A DNA stretch of 64,000 nucleotides, from assembly GCF_014172405.1 (NCBI RefSeq), contig NZ_WNXC01000001.1, positions 310,001-374,000 of the forward strand. Reading direction: 5' to 3'. A program made the position numbers and the translations under genes. Below the pieces are notes generated by a model that ran no database searches, had not been told where the DNA came from, and worked only from the letters and a program-made list of their open reading frames with translations. Shown here one piece after another: positions 19,268-27,444 of this stretch. Each line of letters begins with the position of its first letter. Within the stretch, counting starts at the first letter, position 1. This stretch comes from Pedobacter gandavensis (GTDB lineage: Bacteria > Bacteroidota > Bacteroidia > Sphingobacteriales > Sphingobacteriaceae).

Positions 19268-21922
19268 TTACTTGATTTTAAACCTTACTTTCATCAATAC
19301 CTGGCTCGGCCGAAGTTCATAACTAGAATAATAAGAGCCAATGCCGTTATACGCAGCAGCGATGTAGCGCTTGGTATTAAATATATTGTTGTATTCCAGG
19401 TTAAACTCCAGTTTTTTAAGGCGGTACCTAATTCCCGCATCTGCGAAATTCATCGCCCTTCCGCTACCGGTTACGGCACTGTTATAGCCATTTTCATACC
19501 TCAGACGGATGACGATTTCTTTGGAAGGGAACAGGTTAATTCCGCCAGACTGTGTGGCCGATTGGATAGGCGCAAAATCCCTGTCATCGTTTTTCAATAT
19601 ACTTTTAGTACTGCCATAACGTAGACCATAGTTGAAATCCGCCCATTCCCCTAACTTCCCATTGACTCTTAATCCTGCAGAATATTTTAGGTTGAGAAAT
19701 CTGGTGAGCGAAGTCTGATTGAGCTGGGTGTTTTCCGAATTGTCGTACCCGGCATCAAGGCTCAGTTTTTGGATCAGGCCATTAAAGCCTTTGTCCAGGT
19801 TAAGCATGAAACTATGCCCATTAGCGGTATTTGGAATGTCCAGCGTTTTTCTCAATGTCAGGAAATCCTGAAATTCATTACCGTATAATAAGTTCATTTT
19901 TGAACGGTAATAAGTGCTGTAAAAAGAGGCAAAGACCATTTTAATTGGATGATTGTATCGGAATCCTATCCGGTAAGATTGCATACTTCGCTCGGGTAAT
20001 TTTCCTTCATTTTGCACCAGATATCGGTACGACTGCATCACGTAGCCGGTATAACCATTTTCTGCACCCTCAATGTTTTGGGAGTAACCTGCATAGGCAG
20101 AGAATTGCCAGAGCAAGTTAAGCTGATAATTTGCCGATAAAGATGGCATGAAGAATACACGTTCCTGACCGGTACGACGATTAGGAATCAAGTCATTTCG
20201 ATCCAGACGAATATAACTTAGCGGCAGCTTCAAGCTGATATTGGTCTTTTTTTCCAAATAACTGTATTCTGGCGCCAGTCCGAAATCATAACGATTCCAG
20301 TTTAAATGGTTACTTAAGGAATCTGTTTGCTTTCCTAAACTGCCGTTTTCCAGGATACTTTGTAGCGAAGAGTTTAATTTTAACAGACTTGCGTTTGCCG
20401 TAGCCAGGTAATTCTGACTGAATTTACCATCCTTGATCCTAAAGCTAAAACTGTTCTGCGAAATGAATAAGCGTTGTGTTAGCGATTGATCCATTCCAAT
20501 GGGGAAGCCCGGATCACTAAACAACAGGGGGTATAACATCGGTTGCACAGCCAGTCCATCATTGAGCTTACCATAACCATTATAAGAGTTGATCCGAAAA
20601 GTAAGTTTTTTATAGTTTCTCAGGAGACTGAGGTTATTGCTTATTTTGAAATAGGGGGCTGTTCTTTCCTGACTGATGAGCTGCTGATTTTCCACAGTTC
20701 CATTTTCCCTACGCTGTAAATCTCCACTGAAATTGAGGGAGTTCTCAAAATAAAACCGCTCCGTATTGGCATTCAGCTTCAGACTACCATCCAGGTGATG
20801 ATAGCGCGTGATGGATTTCAAACGTTCTTCAATCACCAGTGTGCTGTCCCCCGGCAGGAAATTTTCCGTGCGGGAATAGCTGTTTTTTTCCTGACGGTCA
20901 TTTAAATAACTGATATTGGTGGTCAGTTTATAGTCCTTCCCAAGTGTCCGCAGGTGGTTCAATGAAAAGGCATGATCCTGATTCAATAAGTATCTTTTTC
21001 TACTCAAGCCAGGCTCGATAGGCGATTGAATACCCAAAGATACCGGAAAGGGGAGGTTGCGGTCTCCTCCATAAAAATTCCTGAGATCCGCACCGGAATC
21101 GTCGCCGGTATTGTTTCCTTTATAGGTCGTAATCAGCTGTTTTCCCTTTCCAAAATACGTTCCCAAAAGCTCATTGTTCCAGAGCAAGGGAGATAAACCG
21201 GCTCCCAATTGTGCATTTGCAACCCATACGTTTTTTGCACCATCTTTAAGTTTAAGGTTGAGTGCCCCCTCATCGGTAAATTCTTTGTTTTTTAAGGCTT
21301 TTATGGGTTGATGGTTTTCAAGAACCTGTACCGTTTCTACGTCCTTTGCAGCAATGTTATTGGTCGCAATGCCATAACGCCCTTCGAGCAAGTCCTGGTT
21401 TTCTATGTAGAATTTGTTGATGGGCTTGTCTTGATAGGTGATGGAGCCATTTTCAGCAACCTTGATGCCAGGCATTTTCTTCAATACTTCTCCAATAGTT
21501 CTGTCGTTTTTTCCGGTAAACTGATCCACCGCATAGTTCAGGGTATCATTTAGCCTGCGGATCTTTGGTGGGGTTACTTTGAGCTCTTTAAGTACGATCC
21601 CTTCATAGGCCATGTCAAAGTTCTGCTGCCCTGTTTTGTTGGGGTAGCTCAAGGTTTTCTTTTGAATACTCATGCCCGAAACTGTGATCAGAACACTATC
21701 TGATGTGGTTTTAAAAGTGAGTTGGTAAGCACCTTTGTTGTCGGTAAGCCCATAAGTAAGCATCGTTGTACCCGCCTTCGCTTTAACGGTAACGCTAAGC
21801 CCGGGCATCGGTTTTCCATCTTCCTTATTGGTCACGATTCCGCTGATTTTAACCTGCCCACGGGCTAGAAAAACGGAGCAGGTTAAACAAAAACCTATAC
21901 CTAGTCTTGCGTACCAGCTCAT
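19268..21922 (-). CDS. TonB-dependent-receptor-like outer membrane beta-barrel protein
   Basis: 884-aa outer-membrane protein. After a signal peptide (about residues 1-22) comes a carboxypeptidase-regulatory-like domain (VKISGIVTNKEDGKPMPGLS onward), then a plug-like region (IGEVLKKMPGIKVAENGSIT) and a long beta-barrel ending in the aromatic/basic MKVRFKIK. It lacks the SusC motif (DEVVVVGYG) and has no SusD partner, so it is not a glycan SusC. Its start overlaps the stop of the GLPGLI gene (ATGA). The pairing with GLPGLI proteins is recurrent in Bacteroidota. The cargo is unknown. Confidence 0.88.
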   Translation of the reverse strand: MSWYARLGIGFCLTCSVFLARGQVKISGIVTNKEDGKPMPGLSVTVKAKAGTTMLTYGLTDNKGAYQLTFKTTSDSVLITVSGMSIQKKTLSYPNKTGQQNFDMAYEGIVLKELKVTPPKIRRLNDTLNYAVDQFTGKNDRTIGEVLKKMPGIKVAENGSITYQDKPINKFYIENQDLLEGRYGIATNNIAAKDVETVQVLENHQPIKALKNKEFTDEGALNLKLKDGAKNVWVANAQLGAGLSPLLWNNELLGTYFGKGKQLITTYKGNNTGDDSGADLRNFYGGDRNLPFPVSLGIQSPIEPGLSRKRYLLNQDHAFSLNHLRTLGKDYKLTTNISYLNDRQEKNSYSRTENFLPGDSTLVIEERLKSITRYHHLDGSLKLNANTERFYFENSLNFSGDLQRRENGTVENQQLISQERTAPYFKISNNLSLLRNYKKLTFRINSYNGYGKLNDGLAVQPMLYPLLFSDPGFPIGMDQSLTQRLFISQNSFSFRIKDGKFSQNYLATANASLLKLNSSLQSILENGSLGKQTDSLSNHLNWNRYDFGLAPEYSYLEKKTNISLKLPLSYIRLDRNDLIPNRRTGQERVFFMPSLSANYQLNLLWQFSAYAGYSQNIEGAENGYTGYVMQSYRYLVQNEGKLPERSMQSYRIGFRYNHPIKMVFASFYSTYYRSKMNLLYGNEFQDFLTLRKTLDIPNTANGHSFMLNLDKGFNGLIQKLSLDAGYDNSENTQLNQTSLTRFLNLKYSAGLRVNGKLGEWADFNYGLRYGSTKSILKNDDRDFAPIQSATQSGGINLFPSKEIVIRLRYENGYNSAVTGSGRAMNFADAGIRYRLKKLEFNLEYNNIFNTKRYIAAAYNGIGSYYSSYELRPSQVLMKVRFKIK

Positions 21923-22770
21923 TCTAATTCCATTAAAATTGGCTCATACTTTCCTGGCAATACAACCAAATTCACCACACCATCGCTAAAGTTGATCTGT
22001 GTACCCATTCCTTGTTTTTTCTGCTGCTGAGCAAGTTCAGCTCGGGTACATTTTAAAAAATCAGTTTTGCTCAATGCAATCGGCAATACTGTTTTGGGCT
22101 GAGTCATTCCAATCAGTGTAAAAGAAAACAGTTGAGCTGTATCTTCCACTTTTAAAATCAATCCTGGCAAACCTGAGAATTTCCATGGGCCGTCATTAAT
22201 TGGGATATCCGGACTAAACCATGCCGTGTAACTTCTTCCTCTAAAGTTCAGCAGGGCTTTCTGGCAGGCATAATTTGCAATGGTATCGCTGCCTTCTACA
22301 AGCTTCCAGTCGAGTTTTGGAAATGGATCTTCATACTGAAATTTTGAGCCCTTATAATTGCTGAGGTAATCAAATACGGTAAGGAGGCCGGTTTGTTTGT
22401 CTTTTAAAATCTGATAACTTTCCCCTTCCATCGCATTAGACTGCTTTGTGCCAGGGACATTAGAAATATCTTTTGTTTCATTCTTGTAAACATTCATGCT
22501 GGTAATTTCCGATGAATTTATGCCCTCCAGCAGGTTGGAAACGGCAGAGTCTCTGCCCAGTCTGGCGGGGTCATAAAATCTGGAAATTCGTTTTCCAATA
22601 TCCAGCACCATGGTATCTCTGCGATAAACAGGGGAGCTGGCATCCTTCTTTTTCGACAATAGATAATAACAACGAACAGTTACCGTGTCCTGGATTTTTT
22701 TATCGGTTTTTTGTGCAAAAGCAAGGTTGCTGAAACAGCAAAAGGAGAGTGCGATTAAAAGTGTCTTCAT
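21919..22770 (-). CDS. GLPGLI family protein
   Basis: 283-aa exported protein with a signal peptide (cleavage near AFAQ, residue 20). It carries the name-giving motif GLPGLI at residues 200-205, in the usual setting WKFSGLPGLILKVED. The YACQKA segment before the motif is also typical of the family (TIGR01200 type). The function is unknown; probably periplasmic or outer-membrane-associated. First gene of the operon with the TonB-receptor-like protein (4-nt overlap), BlaI and M56 genes. Two palindromic operators sit 32-91 nt upstream of its start codon. Confidence 0.93.
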   Translation of the reverse strand: MKTLLIALSFCCFSNLAFAQKTDKKIQDTVTVRCYYLLSKKKDASSPVYRRDTMVLDIGKRISRFYDPARLGRDSAVSNLLEGINSSEITSMNVYKNETKDISNVPGTKQSNAMEGESYQILKDKQTGLLTVFDYLSNYKGSKFQYEDPFPKLDWKLVEGSDTIANYACQKALLNFRGRSYTAWFSPDIPINDGPWKFSGLPGLILKVEDTAQLFSFTLIGMTQPKTVLPIALSKTDFLKCTRAELAQQQKKQGMGTQINFSDGVVNLVVLPGKYEPILMELE

Positions 22771-22801
22771 CGTATGATTGGTTTAATTTGGTAGGCCAAT
22801 C

Positions 22802-22823
22802 TACGTCTATGTTTTTAGACAAA
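22802..22823. promoter_or_regulatory. Candidate BlaI operator, site 1
   Basis: GTCTA-N6-TAGAC (22805-22820) followed by AAA, upstream of the GLPGLI gene. Its centre is 38 bp from site 2, the right distance for two dimers on one promoter. Confidence 0.7.
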
Positions 22824-22839
22824 CAAGTAAAATTGGATT

Positions 22840-22861
22840 TTTGTCTAAAATTATAGACAAA
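22840..22861. promoter_or_regulatory. Candidate BlaI operator, site 2
   Basis: TTTGTCTA-N6-TAGACAAA, perfect 8-bp arms. 20 of 22 positions are symmetric. Upstream of the GLPGLI gene on its promoter side. Confidence 0.75.
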
Positions 22862-23076
22862 CATTTTACTGCCTCTTTTTTAATTCCATAAGCAGATATG
22901 CATCCAGCAGGGAAATCAGGCTGAAAAATGATAATATAGTTTTAGTAGCGGACAAATGAGGTGTAGTAACCTCAGCATAAATTGTGGAGGTTTATATTTT
23001 ATCGGAATACTGGTTACATCGGATGATTGGTCATCATCCGGTGCAACTCCTTAACCTGAAAACCCCTAAAAAATAT

Positions 23077-23766
23077 ATGAATTGGAATACTGATGCTGAA
23101 CTTTTTGAGATTATACGATCAGAACTCTACACTGCGGTGATTGGAGATATTATGGACAAGCTGGGACTACTGCATCAATTTCTACCTGCACAAATACAGC
23201 CTTTAGCGCAAAATATGCGGGTTGCCGGAAGAGCCATGCCTGTCTTGGAAGCCGATGTCCCACTGTCAACAGGACATCCAGGGAATAACCCCATCCTAAA
23301 AAAGTCATTCGGACTGATGTTAGAAGCTTTAGATGATTTGAAAAAAGATGAAGTTTATATTTGTGGTGGTGGATCTCCCAATTATGCCTTATGGGGCGAG
23401 TTGATGAGCACCCGTGCGATGCAGTTAGGTGCTGCAGGAGCAGTATTAGATGGGTATTCCAGGGATACCAGTGGGATTCTGGAACTTGGTTTTCCCACCT
23501 TTTCTTACGGAAGTTATGCCAAAGATCAGGCACCAAGAGGAAAAGTGATTGACTATAGGGTGCCCATTGAAATCCGCGGTGTAATGGTGAATCCTGGAGA
23601 TATTGTGGTCGGCGATATGGATGGTGTCTGTATCGTTCCTCAGGATTGGGAGGTCGAGATTTTTAGCCTGGCCATAGAAAAAGCGAGAGGAGAGAAGCTG
23701 GTTCAGGTTAAGATCCGGGAAGGAATGAGTGCAACTGAAGCATTCGAGAAATATGGAATCATGTAA
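23077..23766 (+). CDS. RraA-like / HMG-aldolase family protein
   Basis: 229-aa protein of the RraA fold, often annotated as dimethylmenaquinone methyltransferase or 4-hydroxy-4-methyl-2-oxoglutarate aldolase. The central segment ALWGELMSTRAMQLGAAGAV followed by DGYSRDTSGI holds the Arg-Asp pair used for metal and substrate binding, and GDIVVGDMDGVCIVPQ is the C-terminal family signature. I chose ATG 23077; longer readings from a GTG at 22984 add residues outside the family. It precedes the GH2 gene by 38 nt, so it may act on a sugar-acid or keto-acid product of that pathway (inference). Confidence 0.85.
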   Translation: MNWNTDAELFEIIRSELYTAVIGDIMDKLGLLHQFLPAQIQPLAQNMRVAGRAMPVLEADVPLSTGHPGNNPILKKSFGLMLEALDDLKKDEVYICGGGSPNYALWGELMSTRAMQLGAAGAVLDGYSRDTSGILELGFPTFSYGSYAKDQAPRGKVIDYRVPIEIRGVMVNPGDIVVGDMDGVCIVPQDWEVEIFSLAIEKARGEKLVQVKIREGMSATEAFEKYGIM

Positions 23767-23804
23767 GCCCTAAAGGATATTAGATCAATTAATAAAAAAT
23801 AGAA

Positions 23805-26735
23805 ATGAAGATTTTGTACCAGGTCACATTAGTCAGCCTGCTTTGTGTAGGAAATAGTTCGATCGCACAAATTAAAAACAATACAACTCTGCTTGCGGGG
23901 CAAACCAATAATACGCCTGCCCGTTTATCGCCGGTTCCGGCAGATGCTGCCTGGAAGCTTTCGCTAAATGGTGCCTGGGAGTTTTCCGAAAACCTGGATA
24001 AGCCGGCTAGTAAGCCAATCCAGGTTCCTGGTGAATGGGTCATGCAAGGATATACCGTAAACGCAGGCGAAACGGCGCAGTACAGCAAATCATTCGTGAT
24101 GCCTGTCTGGAAAGGAAAACGCATAAAATTGAAGTTTGATGGCGTAAGTTCTCATGCGGTAGTCAAGATCAACGGACACCAGGTGGCCGAACATGAAGGT
24201 AGTTTTGTACCCTTTGAAGCCGATGTGACGGATTTTCTCCAACCTGGGAATAACGTGTTGGTTGTGGAGGTTCAGGCATTGACCATCAGTGATCTGTTGG
24301 CCTGTACTTCTCAATATGCGGCACACACCGTAGGCGGAATCCTTAGAAAGGTAACTTTATTCGCCTTGCCAGAAACCAACATCGCCGACATTAGCCTAAA
24401 GACAAGTTTTGATAAGCAATATAAAAACGCCAGTCTGCAGCTAAGCACCAGGCTTACTAACGAATCAAAAACCACGGCCAGTGCCGCAATACACTATGTG
24501 TTAAGGGATAAGGACGGTAAAGTGGTTTTAAATAAAACCATACCTATGGATCAGGCGCTTATTCCGGGAGCCAGCATGCTTTCGGAGCAACGCTTTGCCG
24601 TAAATAATCCGAGGCAATGGAATACTGATCATCCCTACCTATATGAGCTCAGTACCGAACTGATTATTGGTGGTAAAGCGGTCCAGGAAAACCGCCAAAA
24701 GCTTGGTTTTAGGCAGGTGGAAATTAAAGGAAATCAGCTTTTGGTAAATGGTAAGCCGGTAAAATTAAGAGGTGTAAACAGGCATTCTGTTCATCCGCTA
24801 ACCGGCAGAAGCATCAGTCCGGATTTGGAGATTAAGGATGCAACGCTCTTTAAACAGGCAAATTGCAATTACATTCGAAGTTCACATTATCCACCAGCTC
24901 AGGAATTCCTGGAAGCCGCAGATTCAATCGGTTTATTTGTGGAAAATGAATCTTCCTTAACCTGGATTCAGCACCATGCCTCCCCAATCTGGAAACTCTG
25001 GAATTATAAAGATGAGCAGTTCTTACCTTATATGATCTCGGCGAATCTGGAGAAAATGCAGGCGGCAAAGAATCATCCCTCGGTGATCATCTGGTCTCTG
25101 GGGAATGAATCGATGTGGAGCCCATTATGGCAGAAAGTACAGGATCAGGTGAAAGCATTTGATGATAGTCGGCCAACTGCTTTTCATGACCAATGCTGGG
25201 GAGGTTTCAACAATGCAGGAAGTAAAGCGGATATTGCCAACTATCATTATCCAGGGATCAATGGCGCGGCCGCAACCGATACGATGAGCCGGCCGACTTT
25301 ATTTGGCGAATACGCCCATTTGAGTACTTATAACCGAAGAGAATTGTTGACAGATCCAGGGGTAAGAAGCGCCTATGGACTCCCTTTGGTAAAAATGTAC
25401 GATTCAATCTACCATCATCAAGGTAGTTTGGGTGGCGCGATCTGGAGTGGGATTGACGATACTTTTCAGTTGCCGGATGGTAGAATTGTTGGTTACGGTC
25501 CTTGGGGTCCAATAGACGGTTGGCGCAGAGCCAAACCGGAATATTGGGCAATGAAAAAAGCTTATGCTCCAGTAGTTGTAAAAAACATAAAAGATTTTAA
25601 GGTCGTAAATAACAACCTGATCCTGGAGTTGGAAAATCGTTATGATTTTAGATCACTTTCGGAGCTGACCATCTCTTATCGAACCAATACTGCTTCGGGG
25701 ACGATTAAATCCTCCATTGGTCCGCATCAAAATGGGCAATTGAAGATCCCGGTTAATGGGTCAACAGCAGAGGTCTACCTTACTTTTAAAGAACCATCCG
25801 GATTTATTGCCAATGAAGAACGCATTGTTTTAAAGGAAGCGATAGCCACACCGGATCCGTTGGTAGTTTCGCTTTCCCTGAAGGAAAATGAGGCTTCGTA
25901 TTTCATCCGGCAAGGAGAAAATAGGTTTACAATAGATAAAAGAACAGGGATCATTTCTGGCGCAGATCATCAAGGTGAAAAAATCCTGAGCCAGGGGCCT
26001 GTTTTCTGCATCGTACCGATGAATTCAGAAGATGGAGGAAAGCCCAATGTGGCCGGAGAAACCTATCAGAATAACATTTACCCTATAAAAAACTACCCTT
26101 TAATTACGCTTTTTGTCAAAAATCTGAGTGTGGAGGAAAGCCCGGAAGCGATTGTGATCGCAATGGAAACCACTTATGCCAATGCCAGTGGAAACCTGAA
26201 ATATGCCTTTATGAAAAACGGGAATGTCAGGGTAGATTATGCGATAGAAAGCAAAGACCCAGCAGCTTTCAACCCTTATCAGTATGGCATGTTGTTTCAA
26301 TTGCCCAAGGATTTTGATCAATTGAATTGGAAACGTCGCGGCGACTTTAGCCTGTATCATCCGGATGATATTTCCAGGGATGCCGGAACAGCAAAGCTCA
26401 ATGCGAAATGGTTACCTGCAGTAGAAGAGCTGGGTAAACCCGCTGCGGAGCTTTGGAAAGATGACGCCAATGAAATGGGCTCGAATGATTTCCGCGCTAC
26501 CAAACAGCAGATCATTTCTGCTGCTTTAAGTAACAAAAATAACAAAGGAATCCAGGTGATTTCTGATGAAAGCCAGTCTTCCAGGTCTTGGTTACAAGAT
26601 GGTCATATCCAGTTTCTGATCGCTGATTACAGTAACAATGGTTCAGAACCTTTTTATAATACACCTTTTACCGATCAAAGGATCAGTATTAAGGGTAAAA
26701 AATTGAAAGGAAATGTAACCTTCAGGTTGCGTTAA
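23805..26735 (+). CDS. Secreted GH2 family glycosidase (beta-galactosidase-like)
   Basis: 976-aa exported glycosidase; signal peptide to about residue 22 (SSIAQ). Domains: sugar-binding jelly roll (~45-195), Ig-like domain (~200-310), TIM barrel (~315-610, opening with VNGKPVKLRGVNRHSVHP), then C-terminal beta domains including a small-chain-like region. Acid/base E435 in WSLGNES and nucleophile E502 in LFGEYAH are present. Most similar in layout to LacZ-type beta-galactosidases. Co-directional with the RraA-like gene and converging on a SusCD operon. The exact linkage is not readable. Confidence 0.92.
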   Translation: MKILYQVTLVSLLCVGNSSIAQIKNNTTLLAGQTNNTPARLSPVPADAAWKLSLNGAWEFSENLDKPASKPIQVPGEWVMQGYTVNAGETAQYSKSFVMPVWKGKRIKLKFDGVSSHAVVKINGHQVAEHEGSFVPFEADVTDFLQPGNNVLVVEVQALTISDLLACTSQYAAHTVGGILRKVTLFALPETNIADISLKTSFDKQYKNASLQLSTRLTNESKTTASAAIHYVLRDKDGKVVLNKTIPMDQALIPGASMLSEQRFAVNNPRQWNTDHPYLYELSTELIIGGKAVQENRQKLGFRQVEIKGNQLLVNGKPVKLRGVNRHSVHPLTGRSISPDLEIKDATLFKQANCNYIRSSHYPPAQEFLEAADSIGLFVENESSLTWIQHHASPIWKLWNYKDEQFLPYMISANLEKMQAAKNHPSVIIWSLGNESMWSPLWQKVQDQVKAFDDSRPTAFHDQCWGGFNNAGSKADIANYHYPGINGAAATDTMSRPTLFGEYAHLSTYNRRELLTDPGVRSAYGLPLVKMYDSIYHHQGSLGGAIWSGIDDTFQLPDGRIVGYGPWGPIDGWRRAKPEYWAMKKAYAPVVVKNIKDFKVVNNNLILELENRYDFRSLSELTISYRTNTASGTIKSSIGPHQNGQLKIPVNGSTAEVYLTFKEPSGFIANEERIVLKEAIATPDPLVVSLSLKENEASYFIRQGENRFTIDKRTGIISGADHQGEKILSQGPVFCIVPMNSEDGGKPNVAGETYQNNIYPIKNYPLITLFVKNLSVEESPEAIVIAMETTYANASGNLKYAFMKNGNVRVDYAIESKDPAAFNPYQYGMLFQLPKDFDQLNWKRRGDFSLYHPDDISRDAGTAKLNAKWLPAVEELGKPAAELWKDDANEMGSNDFRATKQQIISAALSNKNNKGIQVISDESQSSRSWLQDGHIQFLIADYSNNGSEPFYNTPFTDQRISIKGKKLKGNVTFRLR

Positions 26736-26825
26736 TACCCATAAAAGAACTCTATTTTCCCCCAAAAAAGAGTGGCACCGGATGAAAAGAAGGTGCCAAA
26801 TCCCCCCCCTCTAAATACCAAATGA

Positions 26826-26861
26826 AAATGGCCTGATCATCATCGATGATACAGGCCATTT
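26826..26861. terminator. Bidirectional terminator-like hairpin
   Basis: Perfect 10-bp arms AAATGGCCTG / CAGGCCATTT, with a further inner palindrome ATCATCGATGAT. It lies between the convergent GH2 and SusD-lipoprotein operons. A weaker GGCACC/GGTGCC hairpin sits near 26773. Confidence 0.75.
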
Positions 26862-26880
26862 CTGTTATAAAGAGGCTTTG

Positions 26881-27429
26881 TTAAAAGCCTTTTATGGTTC
26901 TGATTAAGTAATCTTTGGTAGATCCATCAGCTGCTTTCACCTGATAGATATGATCTTTTGAGAAATCCCCTGGACTACCTAATTTCGGCGCATCCGCTAA
27001 TGGGGTTATCGTAGAGACATCAGAAACGGTGACGTACACCCATAACTTACTCAGTTGATCAGTCTTAATCAGCTTGTCAAAAGTTGCAAACAACATGGCT
27101 TTTGTAACAGAGCCGGTCGGACCAGCTTTCAATACCGAGTTGACATCATAAGATATGGTCGTTTTAAAGCCATCAAGGTTATTCTCATTGATCTTGACCG
27201 TGTTTTTCTTGAACAAGACTTCACATACCCGATCCGTTAAAATCTCTTGCTTACTCGTTCCTTTTTGTATGGTATCGGTATACAGAAACCGATAGGTATA
27301 GTCTACAGAAGTCATCACTTTTTGATTGGAATTCTGTAACTCATCCAGTCCTTGTTTTAAACAACCTGACATGGAAAATAGCAATCCAAGTGCTACTACA
27401 CTAAACAGTGGTTTTATTATTTTTTTCAT
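26881..27429 (-). CDS. Putative surface lipoprotein, SusCD-linked
   Basis: Not assigned to a named family with certainty. 182 aa with a lipoprotein signal; the lipobox cysteine is C23 (MSGCLKQ). The rest looks beta-rich (RFLYTDTIQKGTSKQ, LWVYVTVSDVSTITPL). It follows the SusD gene by 15 nt as the third gene of the SusC-SusD operon, the place of SusE/F-type or other surface glycan-binding lipoproteins. It is much shorter than those, so it may be a reduced accessory protein. Confidence 0.7.
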   Translation of the reverse strand: MKKIIKPLFSVVALGLLFSMSGCLKQGLDELQNSNQKVMTSVDYTYRFLYTDTIQKGTSKQEILTDRVCEVLFKKNTVKINENNLDGFKTTISYDVNSVLKAGPTGSVTKAMLFATFDKLIKTDQLSKLWVYVTVSDVSTITPLADAPKLGSPGDFSKDHIYQVKAADGSTKDYLIRTIKGF

Positions 27430-27444
27430 TGCTATGATTTATAG

